A stretch of 64,000 nucleotides of DNA from Dermatophilus congolensis (GTDB taxonomy: Bacteria; Actinomycetota; Actinomycetes; Actinomycetales; Dermatophilaceae). Below, piece by piece: positions 45,589-52,786 of the stretch (position 1 is its first letter; every line of letters starts with the position of its first letter). The notes beneath the pieces are model-generated. The model did not search any database. It had not been told where the DNA came from and saw only the letters and a program-made list of their open reading frames with translations. Location of the stretch: the NCBI GenBank assembly GCA_030538115.1, contig JAUNUP010000005.1, positions 73,379 to 137,378 on the forward strand, written 5' to 3'. Both the position numbers and the translations under genes were made by a program.

Positions 45589-45646
45589 CAAATCGCCCCC
45601 CGCCGCTCGCTCGGGCAGCGGAGGTCGGGAGTGGGATGCTCGTCGG

Positions 45647-46621
45647 GTGGCAGGCCGCTCGGGATTCGACGACTCGTTCGTCGGTGGAGTGCCCGCGGGG
45701 TTGATCGCGACGGTGAGCGGACGGGGCGGCGATCCTCGGGCTCTGGGTGGAGCCGTGGACGGCGACACATGGCTCGCGCGGTTGCCGCGACTGGTCAGCG
45801 ACCTCGGGCAGGAGTGGGAGCTGCGGCCCGACGGAGACGCAGCTGCCGGCTCGCTGTCACTTGCTCTCCGCGTGACGACCGCCGAGGGGGAGGAGGCCGT
45901 GCTCAAGGTCGCGTGGCCGAATCCCGCTACGGCGCACGAGCACTTGGCGCTTCGACTCTGGGGCGAGTCGCACGCCGTGCGACTGCTGCGCGCCGACCCC
46001 GGCCGGAACGCGCAGCTCCTTGAGCGCGCCGGACCCGACGACCTGTACTCGCTCGATGTGGAGGCGGCCTGCGCCGTGATCGGGGAGAAGCTGGCTCACC
46101 TGCGGGCGCCCGCGCGGCCACCGTTCGTGACGCTCTCGGACGAGGCCCGCCGGTGGGCACGTGAGCTGCGCGAGGCGACCCCGATGGATGCGGCGTTCCC
46201 GCAGAGGTTCCGGCTCCAAGCGGCATCACTGGCAGCCGATCTCGCCTCCGACTGCGGCGACGACACCCTCGTGCACGCCGACCTGCACTATCGCAACGTG
46301 CTCGCTTCACGTCGCGAGGGGCAGCCCGGCTGGCTCGCCATCGACCCCGATCCGCTGCTCGGCGAACCGGAGGCGTGCCTCGCTCCCGCGCTGTGGAACC
46401 GTATCGACCCCGCCGACGCCGGCGGTGCCCTCGCCTGGGACCTGAGCAACCGCATCGAGATCCTGTGTGCCCCAGGCGAGCTCGACCCTGAAAGGGCCCG
46501 AGCCTGGAGCCTTGTGCGCGTCGTCGCCGGCGCTCTCGACGAGTTCCGGCACCCGACGGGAGCCCCGCACCGAAACCTCACCCTCCGAGTCCGTCTGGCG
46601 AAGGCCCTCCAACGCCCCTGA
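45647..46621 (+). CDS. Aminoglycoside/hydroxyurea phosphotransferase-like kinase
   Basis: The 324-residue protein belongs to the APH(6)/hydroxyurea kinase group. The catalytic loop VHADLHYRNVLAS and the metal-binding WLAIDPDPLLGEPE are intact, as is the phosphate-binding strand EEAVLKVAWP. In the family these enzymes phosphorylate streptomycin or hydroxyurea; chromosomal versions often have other or unknown substrates. The start is uncertain: the GTG at 45647 is assumed, with GGGAG a little too far upstream, and a GTG at 45689 is possible. Nothing nearby suggests an antibiotic cluster. Confidence 0.85.
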   Translation: MAGRSGFDDSFVGGVPAGLIATVSGRGGDPRALGGAVDGDTWLARLPRLVSDLGQEWELRPDGDAAAGSLSLALRVTTAEGEEAVLKVAWPNPATAHEHLALRLWGESHAVRLLRADPGRNAQLLERAGPDDLYSLDVEAACAVIGEKLAHLRAPARPPFVTLSDEARRWARELREATPMDAAFPQRFRLQAASLAADLASDCGDDTLVHADLHYRNVLASRREGQPGWLAIDPDPLLGEPEACLAPALWNRIDPADAGGALAWDLSNRIEILCAPGELDPERARAWSLVRVVAGALDEFRHPTGAPHRNLTLRVRLAKALQRP

Positions 46622-46696
46622 CCGCCGCACCCCCTCACAGAACCCCGCGAGCGCCGGGTCGTAGCGAGCGCCAAGACGCAGGCTCCGGCCGCATCG

Positions 46697-46739
46697 AACG
46701 GCCTGTAACCGGCCTATGAACGGCCTTTGAACGGCCTCC
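46697..46739. repeat. Four-copy 11-base tandem repeat
   Basis: CGGCCT occurs at 46699, 46710, 46721 and 46732, an exact 11-base period with flanks AA(C)-CGGCCT-(T/A)TG. It lies between the converging phosphotransferase and antitoxin genes. The period is close to one helical turn, so all copies face the same side of the DNA. Confidence 0.7.
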
Positions 46740-46770
46740 TTGGCGTATGACCGTCCCCCTTCGCGTCTCG

Positions 46771-47028
46771 TCAGGAGCGACCGAAGCGCTGCTGGGCCGC
46801 CTGCCGGGAGATGTCGAGGGCAGCACCGATGATCGTCCATGAGTCCCCTGCCACCCGCGCCTCCGCTACGGCATCGCGGAGCCCCTGTTCTGCGGCCGCC
46901 AACTCGTGCCGGGCTGTCACGATGCCGCGGAACCCGCTCGCGTCGCGGGCGCGGTGCACAGCCGGATCTAGGTCTTCCAGGCCTGCTACTTCGTCGACGT
47001 CGCTCTTGTGAATTGTCATCTTCTTCAC
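46771..47028 (-). CDS. Putative antitoxin with C-terminal helix-turn-helix
   Basis: The 85-residue protein ends in SWTIIGAALDISRQAAQQRF, a helix-turn-helix seen in small actinobacterial antitoxin-like proteins. The rest is helical (ARHELAAAEQGLRDAVAEAR). It follows the toxin-like frame at 47030-47265 with essentially no gap. A GTG at 47028 and an ATG at 47019 are both possible; AGGTGA fits the ATG slightly better. With its neighbour it forms a toxin-antitoxin locus in which the toxin frame is broken. Confidence 0.75.
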   Translation of the reverse strand: MKKMTIHKSDVDEVAGLEDLDPAVHRARDASGFRGIVTARHELAAAEQGLRDAVAEARVAGDSWTIIGAALDISRQAAQQRFGRS

Positions 47029-47029
47029 C

Positions 47030-47265
47030 TCACCTCAGGAACTCGTAGAACTTTGGTCGAAGCCTGTCCGCGTGGATGATCCGCGTCGGGGAACCGGCTG
47101 GCACTGCAACCAGTTCGAGCATCGACCATGTCGATCAGGTCCGATGACGAGAAGCCGCTCGTCCCCTTGGTACTCGTACTCCACAAGTCGCACGGCGTGC
47201 CTCCATGCGTGCTCGATGTCCGCCAGACTCACGCCGTGTTTGAAGGCAGACGGACGAGTTTCCAC
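47030..47265 (-). pseudogene. BrnT-like toxin gene with a frameshift
   Basis: The first 48 codons (FKHGVSLADIEHAWRHAVRL, then [17 protein letters not shown]) match a family of small BrnT-like toxins. At about 47122-47126 the frame is lost. In the -1 frame the family sequence resumes as [20 protein letters not shown] and [10 protein letters not shown], ending at TGA 47030-47032 just before the antitoxin start. A single-base deletion explains this. The uninterrupted frame instead ends at 47035 with an unrelated tail. Inactivation, a sequencing error, or programmed -1 frameshifting are possible. A leaderless promoter precedes the GTG start. Confidence 0.7.
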
Positions 47266-47271
47266 ACGTGG

Positions 47272-47312
47272 AAGCTACCCCTCACCCCCCAGGGCGTCAA
47301 CTGAATATTGAC
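47272..47312 (-). promoter_or_regulatory. Leaderless promoter and operator of the toxin-like gene
   Basis: On the minus strand TTGACG (47295-47300) and TAGCTT (47272-47277) are 17 bases apart, with the GTG start six bases beyond. The palindrome GTCAA-CTGAATA-TTGAC (47296-47312) overlaps the -35 box and is a likely autoregulatory operator. Confidence 0.6.
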
Positions 47313-47328
47313 AGTCTATCCAGTGGAT

Positions 47329-47366
47329 CAGAGCACCGCCAGGGCCTGTCAGGAGGCGGTGCTCTG
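47329..47366 (-). terminator. Terminator hairpin after the alpha-amylase gene
   Basis: CAGAGCACCGCC (47329-47340) pairs perfectly with 47355-47366 around a 14-base loop, 88 bases downstream of the amylase stop and just upstream of the toxin promoter. Confidence 0.65.
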
Positions 47367-47453
47367 GGCGTCACGACCTCAAGGATGCATTTCGTCGGGG
47401 CCCGCGCACGTTTACCTCGGTCGATGCGCGCACGGCCGCCTGAAGTGCATCCC

Positions 47454-48698
47454 TCATGTCGTTAAGACTGGCTCACCCGCATCCGAGGCGTGCGTCGATG
47501 CCCAAGTGAAGACCTCTCCACCGTCGACGGTCACCCGTGCTGAGGGAGTAGGAGTGAGGCGAAGCTCGGCCGCCAGCCGGTGCCCCTCGCCCGAGACCTC
47601 GTAGGTGATCCACGTTGTGTCCTTGCCGGTCACCGTGACCTGGCCGCGGGTGATCCACGGGTTGGCCTTGCGCAGACGGATCAGGTCGCGGTGCAGGTCG
47701 TACAGCCACCAGCCGAACGGCGCCAGTTCTGCCGGGATATCGGGGAGCCGGGGCCGGAGGTCGTCGTCAGCCCACGGCCCGTCGGTACGCTTCACACCGC
47801 GGAAGGCCTGCTCGTCGCCGTAGTAGATGCTCGGCATGCCCGGCAGCGTGAGCAGCGTGATCGCCGCGAGCGCCGCCCCGGTGTCACCGATCTGGTTCGC
47901 GATCCGCGTGACGTCGTGGTTGCCGACGAACGTGAGCGGCACGAAGGCGGGCATGAACCGGTCGTGGCGTTCGAGCGCGGCCGACAGTTCCCAGAAGTTG
48001 GTGTCGTTGATGCTGCTCCAGATCGCCTTCCACAACTGGTACTGCGTGACCGAGTCGACGGCGCTGGACTGCACGAACGCGGGGTAGTCGCCGTGGATCA
48101 CCTCACCCACGAACACCGCCTCCGGGAAACGTTCGCGCACCCGCCCGATCACGTTCGCCCAGAACCACGTCGGCACCGCGTAGGCGACGTCGAGCCGCCA
48201 CCCGGAGGCGCCTCGCTCCAGCCAGTGGCACATCACGGAGTAGACGAGGTCGGCGACGGCGGGGTTGTCGTGGTCGAGTTCAGCGAGGTCACCGAAGCCC
48301 TCCCACGCGAAGGTATGCCCATCCCGGACGCGCACGAGACCGCCTCCGGCCTGCAGCGACTCGTGCACCGCAGGGTGGCCGACACCGACGTGGTTGAAGA
48401 CGCCGTCGAGCATGATCGCTAGCCCCCGCTCGCGGGCGGCGGCGACGAACCGCTCCCAGTCGCCCTCGTCACCGAGGCGGGGGTCGAGGCGGAAGTGGTC
48501 GAGGGTGTCGTATCCGTGTGTGGCGGAGGCGAACACAGGCCCGAGCAGTAGCCCGGTGCAGCCCATCTCGGAGGCGTAGTCGAGCCACGGCTCGAGCCGC
48601 CCGAGCCGGTGCTCGAGTCCGCCGTCGTGGTCGCGGATCGGCGCCCCAGCCGCTCCGAGCGGGTAGACATGCCACCAGATCGTGTCGATCAACGACAT
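47454..48698 (-). CDS. Alpha-amylase family glycoside hydrolase (GH13)
   Basis: The 414-residue intracellular protein (no signal peptide) has the four GH13 regions: I DGVFNHVG, II GWRLDVAYAVP with the nucleophile Asp, III FVGEVIHG with the acid/base Glu, and IV FVGNHDVTRI. It is shorter than secreted amylases and resembles cytoplasmic maltodextrin- or sucrose-type hydrolases; the substrate is not predictable from this alone. AAGGGG precedes the ATG. It is divergent from a TetR regulator whose operators lie between them. Confidence 0.92.
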   Translation of the reverse strand: MSLIDTIWWHVYPLGAAGAPIRDHDGGLEHRLGRLEPWLDYASEMGCTGLLLGPVFASATHGYDTLDHFRLDPRLGDEGDWERFVAAARERGLAIMLDGVFNHVGVGHPAVHESLQAGGGLVRVRDGHTFAWEGFGDLAELDHDNPAVADLVYSVMCHWLERGASGWRLDVAYAVPTWFWANVIGRVRERFPEAVFVGEVIHGDYPAFVQSSAVDSVTQYQLWKAIWSSINDTNFWELSAALERHDRFMPAFVPLTFVGNHDVTRIANQIGDTGAALAAITLLTLPGMPSIYYGDEQAFRGVKRTDGPWADDDLRPRLPDIPAELAPFGWWLYDLHRDLIRLRKANPWITRGQVTVTGKDTTWITYEVSGEGHRLAAELRLTPTPSARVTVDGGEVFTWASTHASDAGEPVLTT

Positions 48699-48711
48699 CG
48701 GAAGCCCCTTA

Positions 48712-48749
48712 TTGAGTGACGGTCAACAACTCTATTGACTGTAACTCAA
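48712..48749. promoter_or_regulatory. Double TetR operator between alpha-amylase and tetR
   Basis: TTGAGTGACGGTCAA (48712-48726) and TTGACTGTAACTCAA (48735-48749) are inverted copies matching at 13 of 15 positions. Each is itself a TTGA-N7-TCAA dyad. The right copy contains the -35 box of the regulator gene. This is the typical site for TetR-family autorepression and control of the divergent gene. Confidence 0.7.
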
Positions 48750-48768
48750 CAACGGTAGGATGTGCGAC

Positions 48769-49374
48769 ATGACCCCCGACCAGCCTGTCCGTCGCCGCCT
48801 CGACGCGGAGGAGCGACGCGAGGCGATCCTGCAGGCTGCGGCCCGCTTGTTCGCGGACGCGTCGTACTCCCAGGTGTCGGCGGCTCAGATCGCTGCCGAG
48901 GCGGGCAGTTCGCAGGCGCTGATCTTCCATTACTTCGGCAGCAAGGCCGGCCTGTACGCGGCGCTGATGACCCGAGCGGTCGACAGCATGGTCGAGGCGC
49001 AAAAAGCCGCCGACGCCGCACTGCCACAGGGGAATTCGGCGCGCGACCGGGTACGCACGTCGCTCGAGGTGTACCTCGACCGGATCGCCGCGCACCCGGC
49101 GAACTGGGCCTCAGGGTTCACCGGCGGCGACGAACCGGCCGAGGGGCAGCAGATCCGCCGCGACGCACGGGCCGCCTACGTGAGCATGCTCCGCGATTTG
49201 CTCGGCACCTCCGACTGGGCACGTCACGAGTACGCGATCTGGGGCTACTTCGGTTTCGTCGACACGGCCTGCTTGCGCTGGGTCGAGCAGGGCTGTCCCG
49301 CGAATGAGCGAAACCCCCTCATCGACGCAGCGCTGGGCGCCCTGGAGGGCGCACTCGGCGACTGGGGATCGTGA
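48769..49374 (+). CDS. TetR-family repressor next to the alpha-amylase gene
   Basis: The 201-residue protein has the TetR helix-turn-helix (REAILQAAARLFADASYSQV, then QIAAEAGSSQALIFHYFGSK). The C-terminal ligand domain is variable, as usual. The ATG at 48769 matches the family start, and TAGGAT lies seven bases upstream, suggesting a leaderless mRNA; an ATG at 48760 is also in frame. It is divergent from the GH13 gene, which it probably controls (inference). Confidence 0.9.
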   Translation: MTPDQPVRRRLDAEERREAILQAAARLFADASYSQVSAAQIAAEAGSSQALIFHYFGSKAGLYAALMTRAVDSMVEAQKAADAALPQGNSARDRVRTSLEVYLDRIAAHPANWASGFTGGDEPAEGQQIRRDARAAYVSMLRDLLGTSDWARHEYAIWGYFGFVDTACLRWVEQGCPANERNPLIDAALGALEGALGDWGS

Positions 49375-49414
49375 CGACACACCCAGAAACGACGGGTGCG
49401 CTTCCTACATTTAC

Positions 49415-49469
49415 GTAGGTGCGTCGATGTCGGCATATATCGAAGATCGACGCACCCACACAGCTGAAG
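49415..49469. repeat. Intergenic inverted repeat, family copy B
   Basis: GTAGGTGCGTCGAT (49415-49428) pairs with ATCGACGCACCCAC (49446-49459), one mismatch, and is followed by AGCTGAAG. Core and flank match the element at 45523-45588. It separates the converging tetR and hydrolase genes. Confidence 0.75.
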
Positions 49470-49482
49470 GTTTGCGACAGCG

Positions 49483-50220
49483 TCAGGCGGCGACCAACTC
49501 CCGCGCTTCCTGCGCCTCAGGTTGGGCAGTGAAGCCTGCGAACGGCGCCCACTCTCCGTCGGGCTGGGCCAGGCGGTCGGCGATGACGTAGAGCGCGAAC
49601 GGGTTGTTGCCCATACCGAAGTGGCTGGCGTGGATCCGGATGTTCTCGGTACGCGGCCGCCCCTCGGGCTCGCGGAGTTTGTGATGGTCGAACATCGTGT
49701 CGCTGCGCGAGTAGATGGAGGTCGAGGGCACCGGCAGAGCGTCGCGACCGTGGTGCTTGAACTCCTTGGGGTAGTACCAGGCATCCAGCGCCGTGCCCAT
49801 GTTGATGACCTGCCGCACATGCTCGGGCACCACCTGCGCGGCCATGCGGGTGAAGGCGCCGCCGTAGCACCAGCCGAGCAGCGTGATCGGCTCGCCGTAC
49901 AGCTCCGAGAGGCGCACCGTCTCGGCGATGACCTGCTCGCGCACTTTGCGTGACGACTTGGTGACCATCGTCAGCTCGGGCATGCAGTGGACCTTGTGGC
50001 CGAGGTACTTCAGCGCGAGCCGCATCTCGAGAGCCCACGACGCCATCCCGATCGGGGGCACCACGAGCACAGGCCGGCCATCGTCGGTGCGGAGCTTCGC
50101 CAGCCACGGCAGGCTCAGCGGCATCGTGATGGCCTCCGCGTACACACGCGGCCATTCGACGGTGCGGTAGACGGGGCGCATCGCGAAGTCGACGACCCGA
50201 TCGGCGGTGATCGTAGGCAT
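49483..50220 (-). CDS. Alpha/beta hydrolase with Cys nucleophile (PHA-synthase-like)
   Basis: This protein of about 245 residues has an alpha/beta hydrolase core with the elbow LLGWCYGGAFTRMAA. A cysteine replaces serine as in polyhydroxyalkanoate synthases, and RPVLVVPPIGMASWALEM resembles their oxyanion region. It is far shorter than PhaC, so it is better called a PhaC/PhaE-like hydrolase of unknown substrate. Two start codons follow AAGGAG; the ATG at 50220 has the proper six-base spacing, while the one at 50226 abuts it. A palindrome 94 bases upstream may regulate it. Confidence 0.82.
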   Translation of the reverse strand: MPTITADRVVDFAMRPVYRTVEWPRVYAEAITMPLSLPWLAKLRTDDGRPVLVVPPIGMASWALEMRLALKYLGHKVHCMPELTMVTKSSRKVREQVIAETVRLSELYGEPITLLGWCYGGAFTRMAAQVVPEHVRQVINMGTALDAWYYPKEFKHHGRDALPVPSTSIYSRSDTMFDHHKLREPEGRPRTENIRIHASHFGMGNNPFALYVIADRLAQPDGEWAPFAGFTAQPEAQEARELVAA

Positions 50221-50313
50221 GTACATCTCCTTGTGGCGGAGGGAGGCACGGACTTCATCCGCACGTGCGGTAACTTTCCCACGCACTCACGTCCCGTAAA
50301 ACAACCATGCCAC

Positions 50314-50329
50314 TGTCAGGAATCTGACA
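50314..50329. promoter_or_regulatory. Palindrome upstream of the Cys-hydrolase gene
   Basis: TGTCAG-GAAT-CTGACA is a perfect six-base inverted repeat about 94 bases before the hydrolase start and 52 bases past the antiporter stop. It overlaps a -35-like TTGTCA on the minus strand. Confidence 0.5.
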
Positions 50330-50380
50330 ATCTCCGGACGGGCGGGCGGCCCACAGGAGCCGCACCACTGGGCACGACGG

Positions 50381-51559
50381 TCAGGAGGTCGCAGCGCCTG
50401 GTGCCGCTGCGACCTCCGGTCGAGCTCCCGCGCGCGCGACCCGCTCCACGGCGCTACTCACAGCCGCTGTCACGAACACCGTGACGAGGGCTCCCACCAG
50501 CATCGACGCGTCCTCTCCCGGGGCGAGAACCCCGGCGCCCCGCCCCAGCGAGGCCGCTGCCACGGGCACGCCGAGCTGCGCGCACGTCGACAGAGCGAGC
50601 GACAGCGGCTGTCCGGTGAGGGCCATGACTCCGTGCACGGTCGCGGCCGTGAGCCCGAGCACCACGCCCAGCACCAGCAACGACGGGCTGCGCAGCACCG
50701 CGTTGAGGTCGATCGACGCCCCGAGCCAGACGAAGAACAGCGGCCCGAAGAACCCCTCAGTGAGCGCGAAGAGCTGCTTGGCGAGTCGGCGTGGCTCGCC
50801 CATCGCGGCCACGGCCAGGCCCGCTGCGAACCCTGCGAGCATCACCGACACCCCGAGCGCATGGGCGATGGCGGAGAGGGTGAACAGGATGACGAGCGAT
50901 GTCCGCAGTTCGAGCGCAAGACCCCGCTCCTCGGAGACGACGTGCACCCGGCGCCTGCGGCCCGAGCGCTCGGCCCAGGCGAGAAACAGATACACGAGAT
51001 ACGCGCAGGCCAGCACGACCGCGGCTCCGAGGGCGCGACTCGCCGCCTCCCCGGGAGCGATGGCGAGCGGGAGCAGCACAATGCAGGCGGCGTCGGCCAC
51101 AGCGAGCTGCACGAGCATCGACACGACCGGAGGGGCCTGCAACGGGATCCCCTCCAGGCTCGGCATGACGATGGACGCCGACGACGAGGCGATGATGACG
51201 GCATAGAGCGCCCCATTGCCGGTGCCGAACAGGTGCGCGACCCCGAATCCGGCGGGCACGGCCAGAACTCCCACGGCGGCGGCCCGAAGGAGGCCGCTGC
51301 GCATGCCTCGACGCAACCCCTCCGAACGGAGCGGCACGTGCGACCCGGCCACGAACATGACGAGCGCGAACCCGATGTCGTCGGCGAGAAATGTGAAGGT
51401 GGGGTCGCGGGCGTCGAGCAGCCCGAACCCCGTTGCACCGAGCGCGACCCCGACGAGCAGCTCGGGAATCACCACCGGCATCCGCACGAGCTTCTGCAGT
51501 GAGAACAGCGGCCCCAGCAGCGCGACGGCGCAGATGAGTGCCAGAACGGCGAAGCTCAC
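50381..51559 (-). CDS. CPA2-family cation/proton antiporter
   Basis: The 392-residue protein has about 12 membrane helices. It shows the KefB/NapA-type pattern: LVRMPVVIPELLVGVALGAT at the N-terminus, IASSSASIVMPSLEG in the unwound helix, then QLAVADAACIVLLPLAIAP, and LAGFAAGLAVAAMGEP near the end. Such proteins exchange sodium or potassium for protons. It lacks a RCK/TrkA-N domain. The GTG start overlaps the stop of the upstream small gene (GTGA), so both are made together. Confidence 0.88.
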   Translation of the reverse strand: MSFAVLALICAVALLGPLFSLQKLVRMPVVIPELLVGVALGATGFGLLDARDPTFTFLADDIGFALVMFVAGSHVPLRSEGLRRGMRSGLLRAAAVGVLAVPAGFGVAHLFGTGNGALYAVIIASSSASIVMPSLEGIPLQAPPVVSMLVQLAVADAACIVLLPLAIAPGEAASRALGAAVVLACAYLVYLFLAWAERSGRRRRVHVVSEERGLALELRTSLVILFTLSAIAHALGVSVMLAGFAAGLAVAAMGEPRRLAKQLFALTEGFFGPLFFVWLGASIDLNAVLRSPSLLVLGVVLGLTAATVHGVMALTGQPLSLALSTCAQLGVPVAAASLGRGAGVLAPGEDASMLVGALVTVFVTAAVSSAVERVARAGARPEVAAAPGAATS

Positions 51560-51981
51560 GGCGCGCTCGTGGGATTCGGAGGGGCCACGAGCCGCACGGG
51601 GATGTCGGTGTTCTCGTCGGTGTGGTAACTCGCGCAGACGCGGTGGTAGCCGTCGGCAATGGCGGCGGCGCGCCCGGTGGCGAGGTCGCCGCGCACCACC
51701 AACACGGGCGAGAGCGGCGTGCCTTTGACTACTTTGCGCAGGTCACTGGCGACGTGGGCATTGTCTTGACCGAGCAGCGGCAACTCGCTCGCCCGCAGGA
51801 TGTCCTTGGCCTTCTGGTGCGTAGTCGGGGCTGTGCGCAGCGCGCCGACGAGCCCGGCGACGATGTCGGGCGGCGCGACCAGAGCCAGGTACGCGGCGGC
51901 TGCGAGAAAGTCGTGCTCCTCGGGCGCATCCAGCCACACCACAGACGAGCCGCCCTGCACCTTGTCTGCCTTCTTGGCCAC
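51556..51981 (-). CDS. ParB-like small protein coupled to the antiporter
   Basis: The 141-residue protein starts VAKKADKVQGGSSVVWLDAP and ends with IADGYHRVCASYHTDENTDI followed by PVRLVAPP, reminiscent of the DG(H/Y)HR motif of the ParB/sulfiredoxin fold. There is no DNA-binding helix-turn-helix, so partition is unlikely. I do not know a named function. The GTG at 51981 has AGGAGG five bases upstream; the open frame before it is not coding. Overlap with the antiporter gene suggests a regulatory or accessory role. Confidence 0.75.
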   Translation of the reverse strand: MAKKADKVQGGSSVVWLDAPEEHDFLAAAAYLALVAPPDIVAGLVGALRTAPTTHQKAKDILRASELPLLGQDNAHVASDLRKVVKGTPLSPVLVVRGDLATGRAAAIADGYHRVCASYHTDENTDIPVRLVAPPNPTSAP

Positions 51982-52158
51982 GGCAACCTCCTGAACACAC
52001 GCCGAACTCAGATAGCGGCCATTGTGCGCGCCTGATGCTGAAGCGAATACGTTCCCGCCGCGGACATGTGTCGCGCCGGCCGGGACGCTCCCTGCCTCGA
52101 CCCGACCGAGACCCACTCACCCTGAGTCGGCCGCAGAACAGGTCGTCATTCGGCTAAA

Positions 52159-52188
52159 ATGACCATAGTCATTCTTGACCTCAGTCAT
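52159..52188. promoter_or_regulatory. Tandem operator-like palindromes upstream of the second tetR
   Basis: ATGAC-CATA-GTCAT (52159-52172) and TTGAC-CTCA-GTCAT (52175-52188) are palindromes 16 bases apart. The second contains the -35 box TTGACC; TAGTCT at 52196-52201 is the -10, six bases before the ATG. This fits autorepression by the TetR protein from a leaderless promoter. Confidence 0.6.
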
Positions 52189-52207
52189 ATTCCGCTAGTC
52201 TTTCACC

Positions 52208-52786
52208 ATGAGCAGGGTGCAGCGTCGGCGGATGGAGACTCGGGAGCGGATCGTCGCCGAGGCCATGCGGTTGTTCGTGGAGCGGGGATTCGACTCCGTC
52301 ACGGTCGCCGAGATCGCCGAGGCGGCCGATGTCGGCAAGGGCACCTTCTTCACGCACTTTCCGACCAAGGGCGACGTCTTTCGGTTCGTCGGTGAGGAGG
52401 TGACCGCGGCGGTTGCCGCGGCTGCGGAGGCGTCCGAGGGGCGACCAGCGCCGGAGCGCCTCGCCTCCGCCCTCGATGCCGCCGCGGAGTGGTGCGAGGG
52501 GCATCCGCAGTTCCTCACCCAGATGGTGCAGGCGAGAGCGTTCAACCTTGCCACAGACGCCGGCTCACCCAGCCAACAGCGGGTGGTCGCCGTCTTTGCG
52601 GGCATCATCACCGCCGGCGTCGATACGGGGGAGCTGCGCGACTCCGCCTCCGCCACGGCCGCGGCGTACGTGCTGTTGGCGGGGTACTTCGTGTCGGTGC
52701 TCGGGTGGGCGCTCGACCCCTCCGGGCCATCGCTGCGCGAGCGCCTCCGCGGCATGCTCGACATCGTGCTGAACGGGCTGCGATGA
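52208..52786 (+). CDS. TetR-family regulator upstream of the broken phosphotransferase
   Basis: The 192-residue regulator has ETRERIVAEAMRLFVERGFD and SVTVAEIAEAADVGKGTFFT (helix-turn-helix), with a TetR_C domain after it. No Shine-Dalgarno is present; the -10 box is six bases before the ATG. The stop overlaps the start of the phosphotransferase pseudogene as ATGA, so regulator and target were one operon. Confidence 0.9.
   Translation: MSRVQRRRMETRERIVAEAMRLFVERGFDSVTVAEIAEAADVGKGTFFTHFPTKGDVFRFVGEEVTAAVAAAAEASEGRPAPERLASALDAAAEWCEGHPQFLTQMVQARAFNLATDAGSPSQQRVVAVFAGIITAGVDTGELRDSASATAAAYVLLAGYFVSVLGWALDPSGPSLRERLRGMLDIVLNGLR

Noticed and set aside
45647..46621. Antibiotic biosynthesis or acquired-resistance cluster around the phosphotransferase
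   Set aside because: Neighbouring genes are a generic transporter, a TA locus and an amylase; base composition matches the chromosome and no mobile element flanks the gene.
46697..46739. CRISPR-like array
   Set aside because: The unit is only 11 bases without unique spacers, and no cas genes are present.
47580..48422. Long plus-strand reading frame opposite the alpha-amylase gene (and similar ones opposite galK, opuC, GT2, TCS and fhaA)
   Set aside because: The minus-strand genes have complete catalytic motifs; long antisense frames are expected in very GC-rich DNA and these show no family features or ribosome binding sites.
51556..51981. Chromosome partition parB
   Set aside because: Too short, lacks a helix-turn-helix and no parA is adjacent; only a motif resemblance remains.
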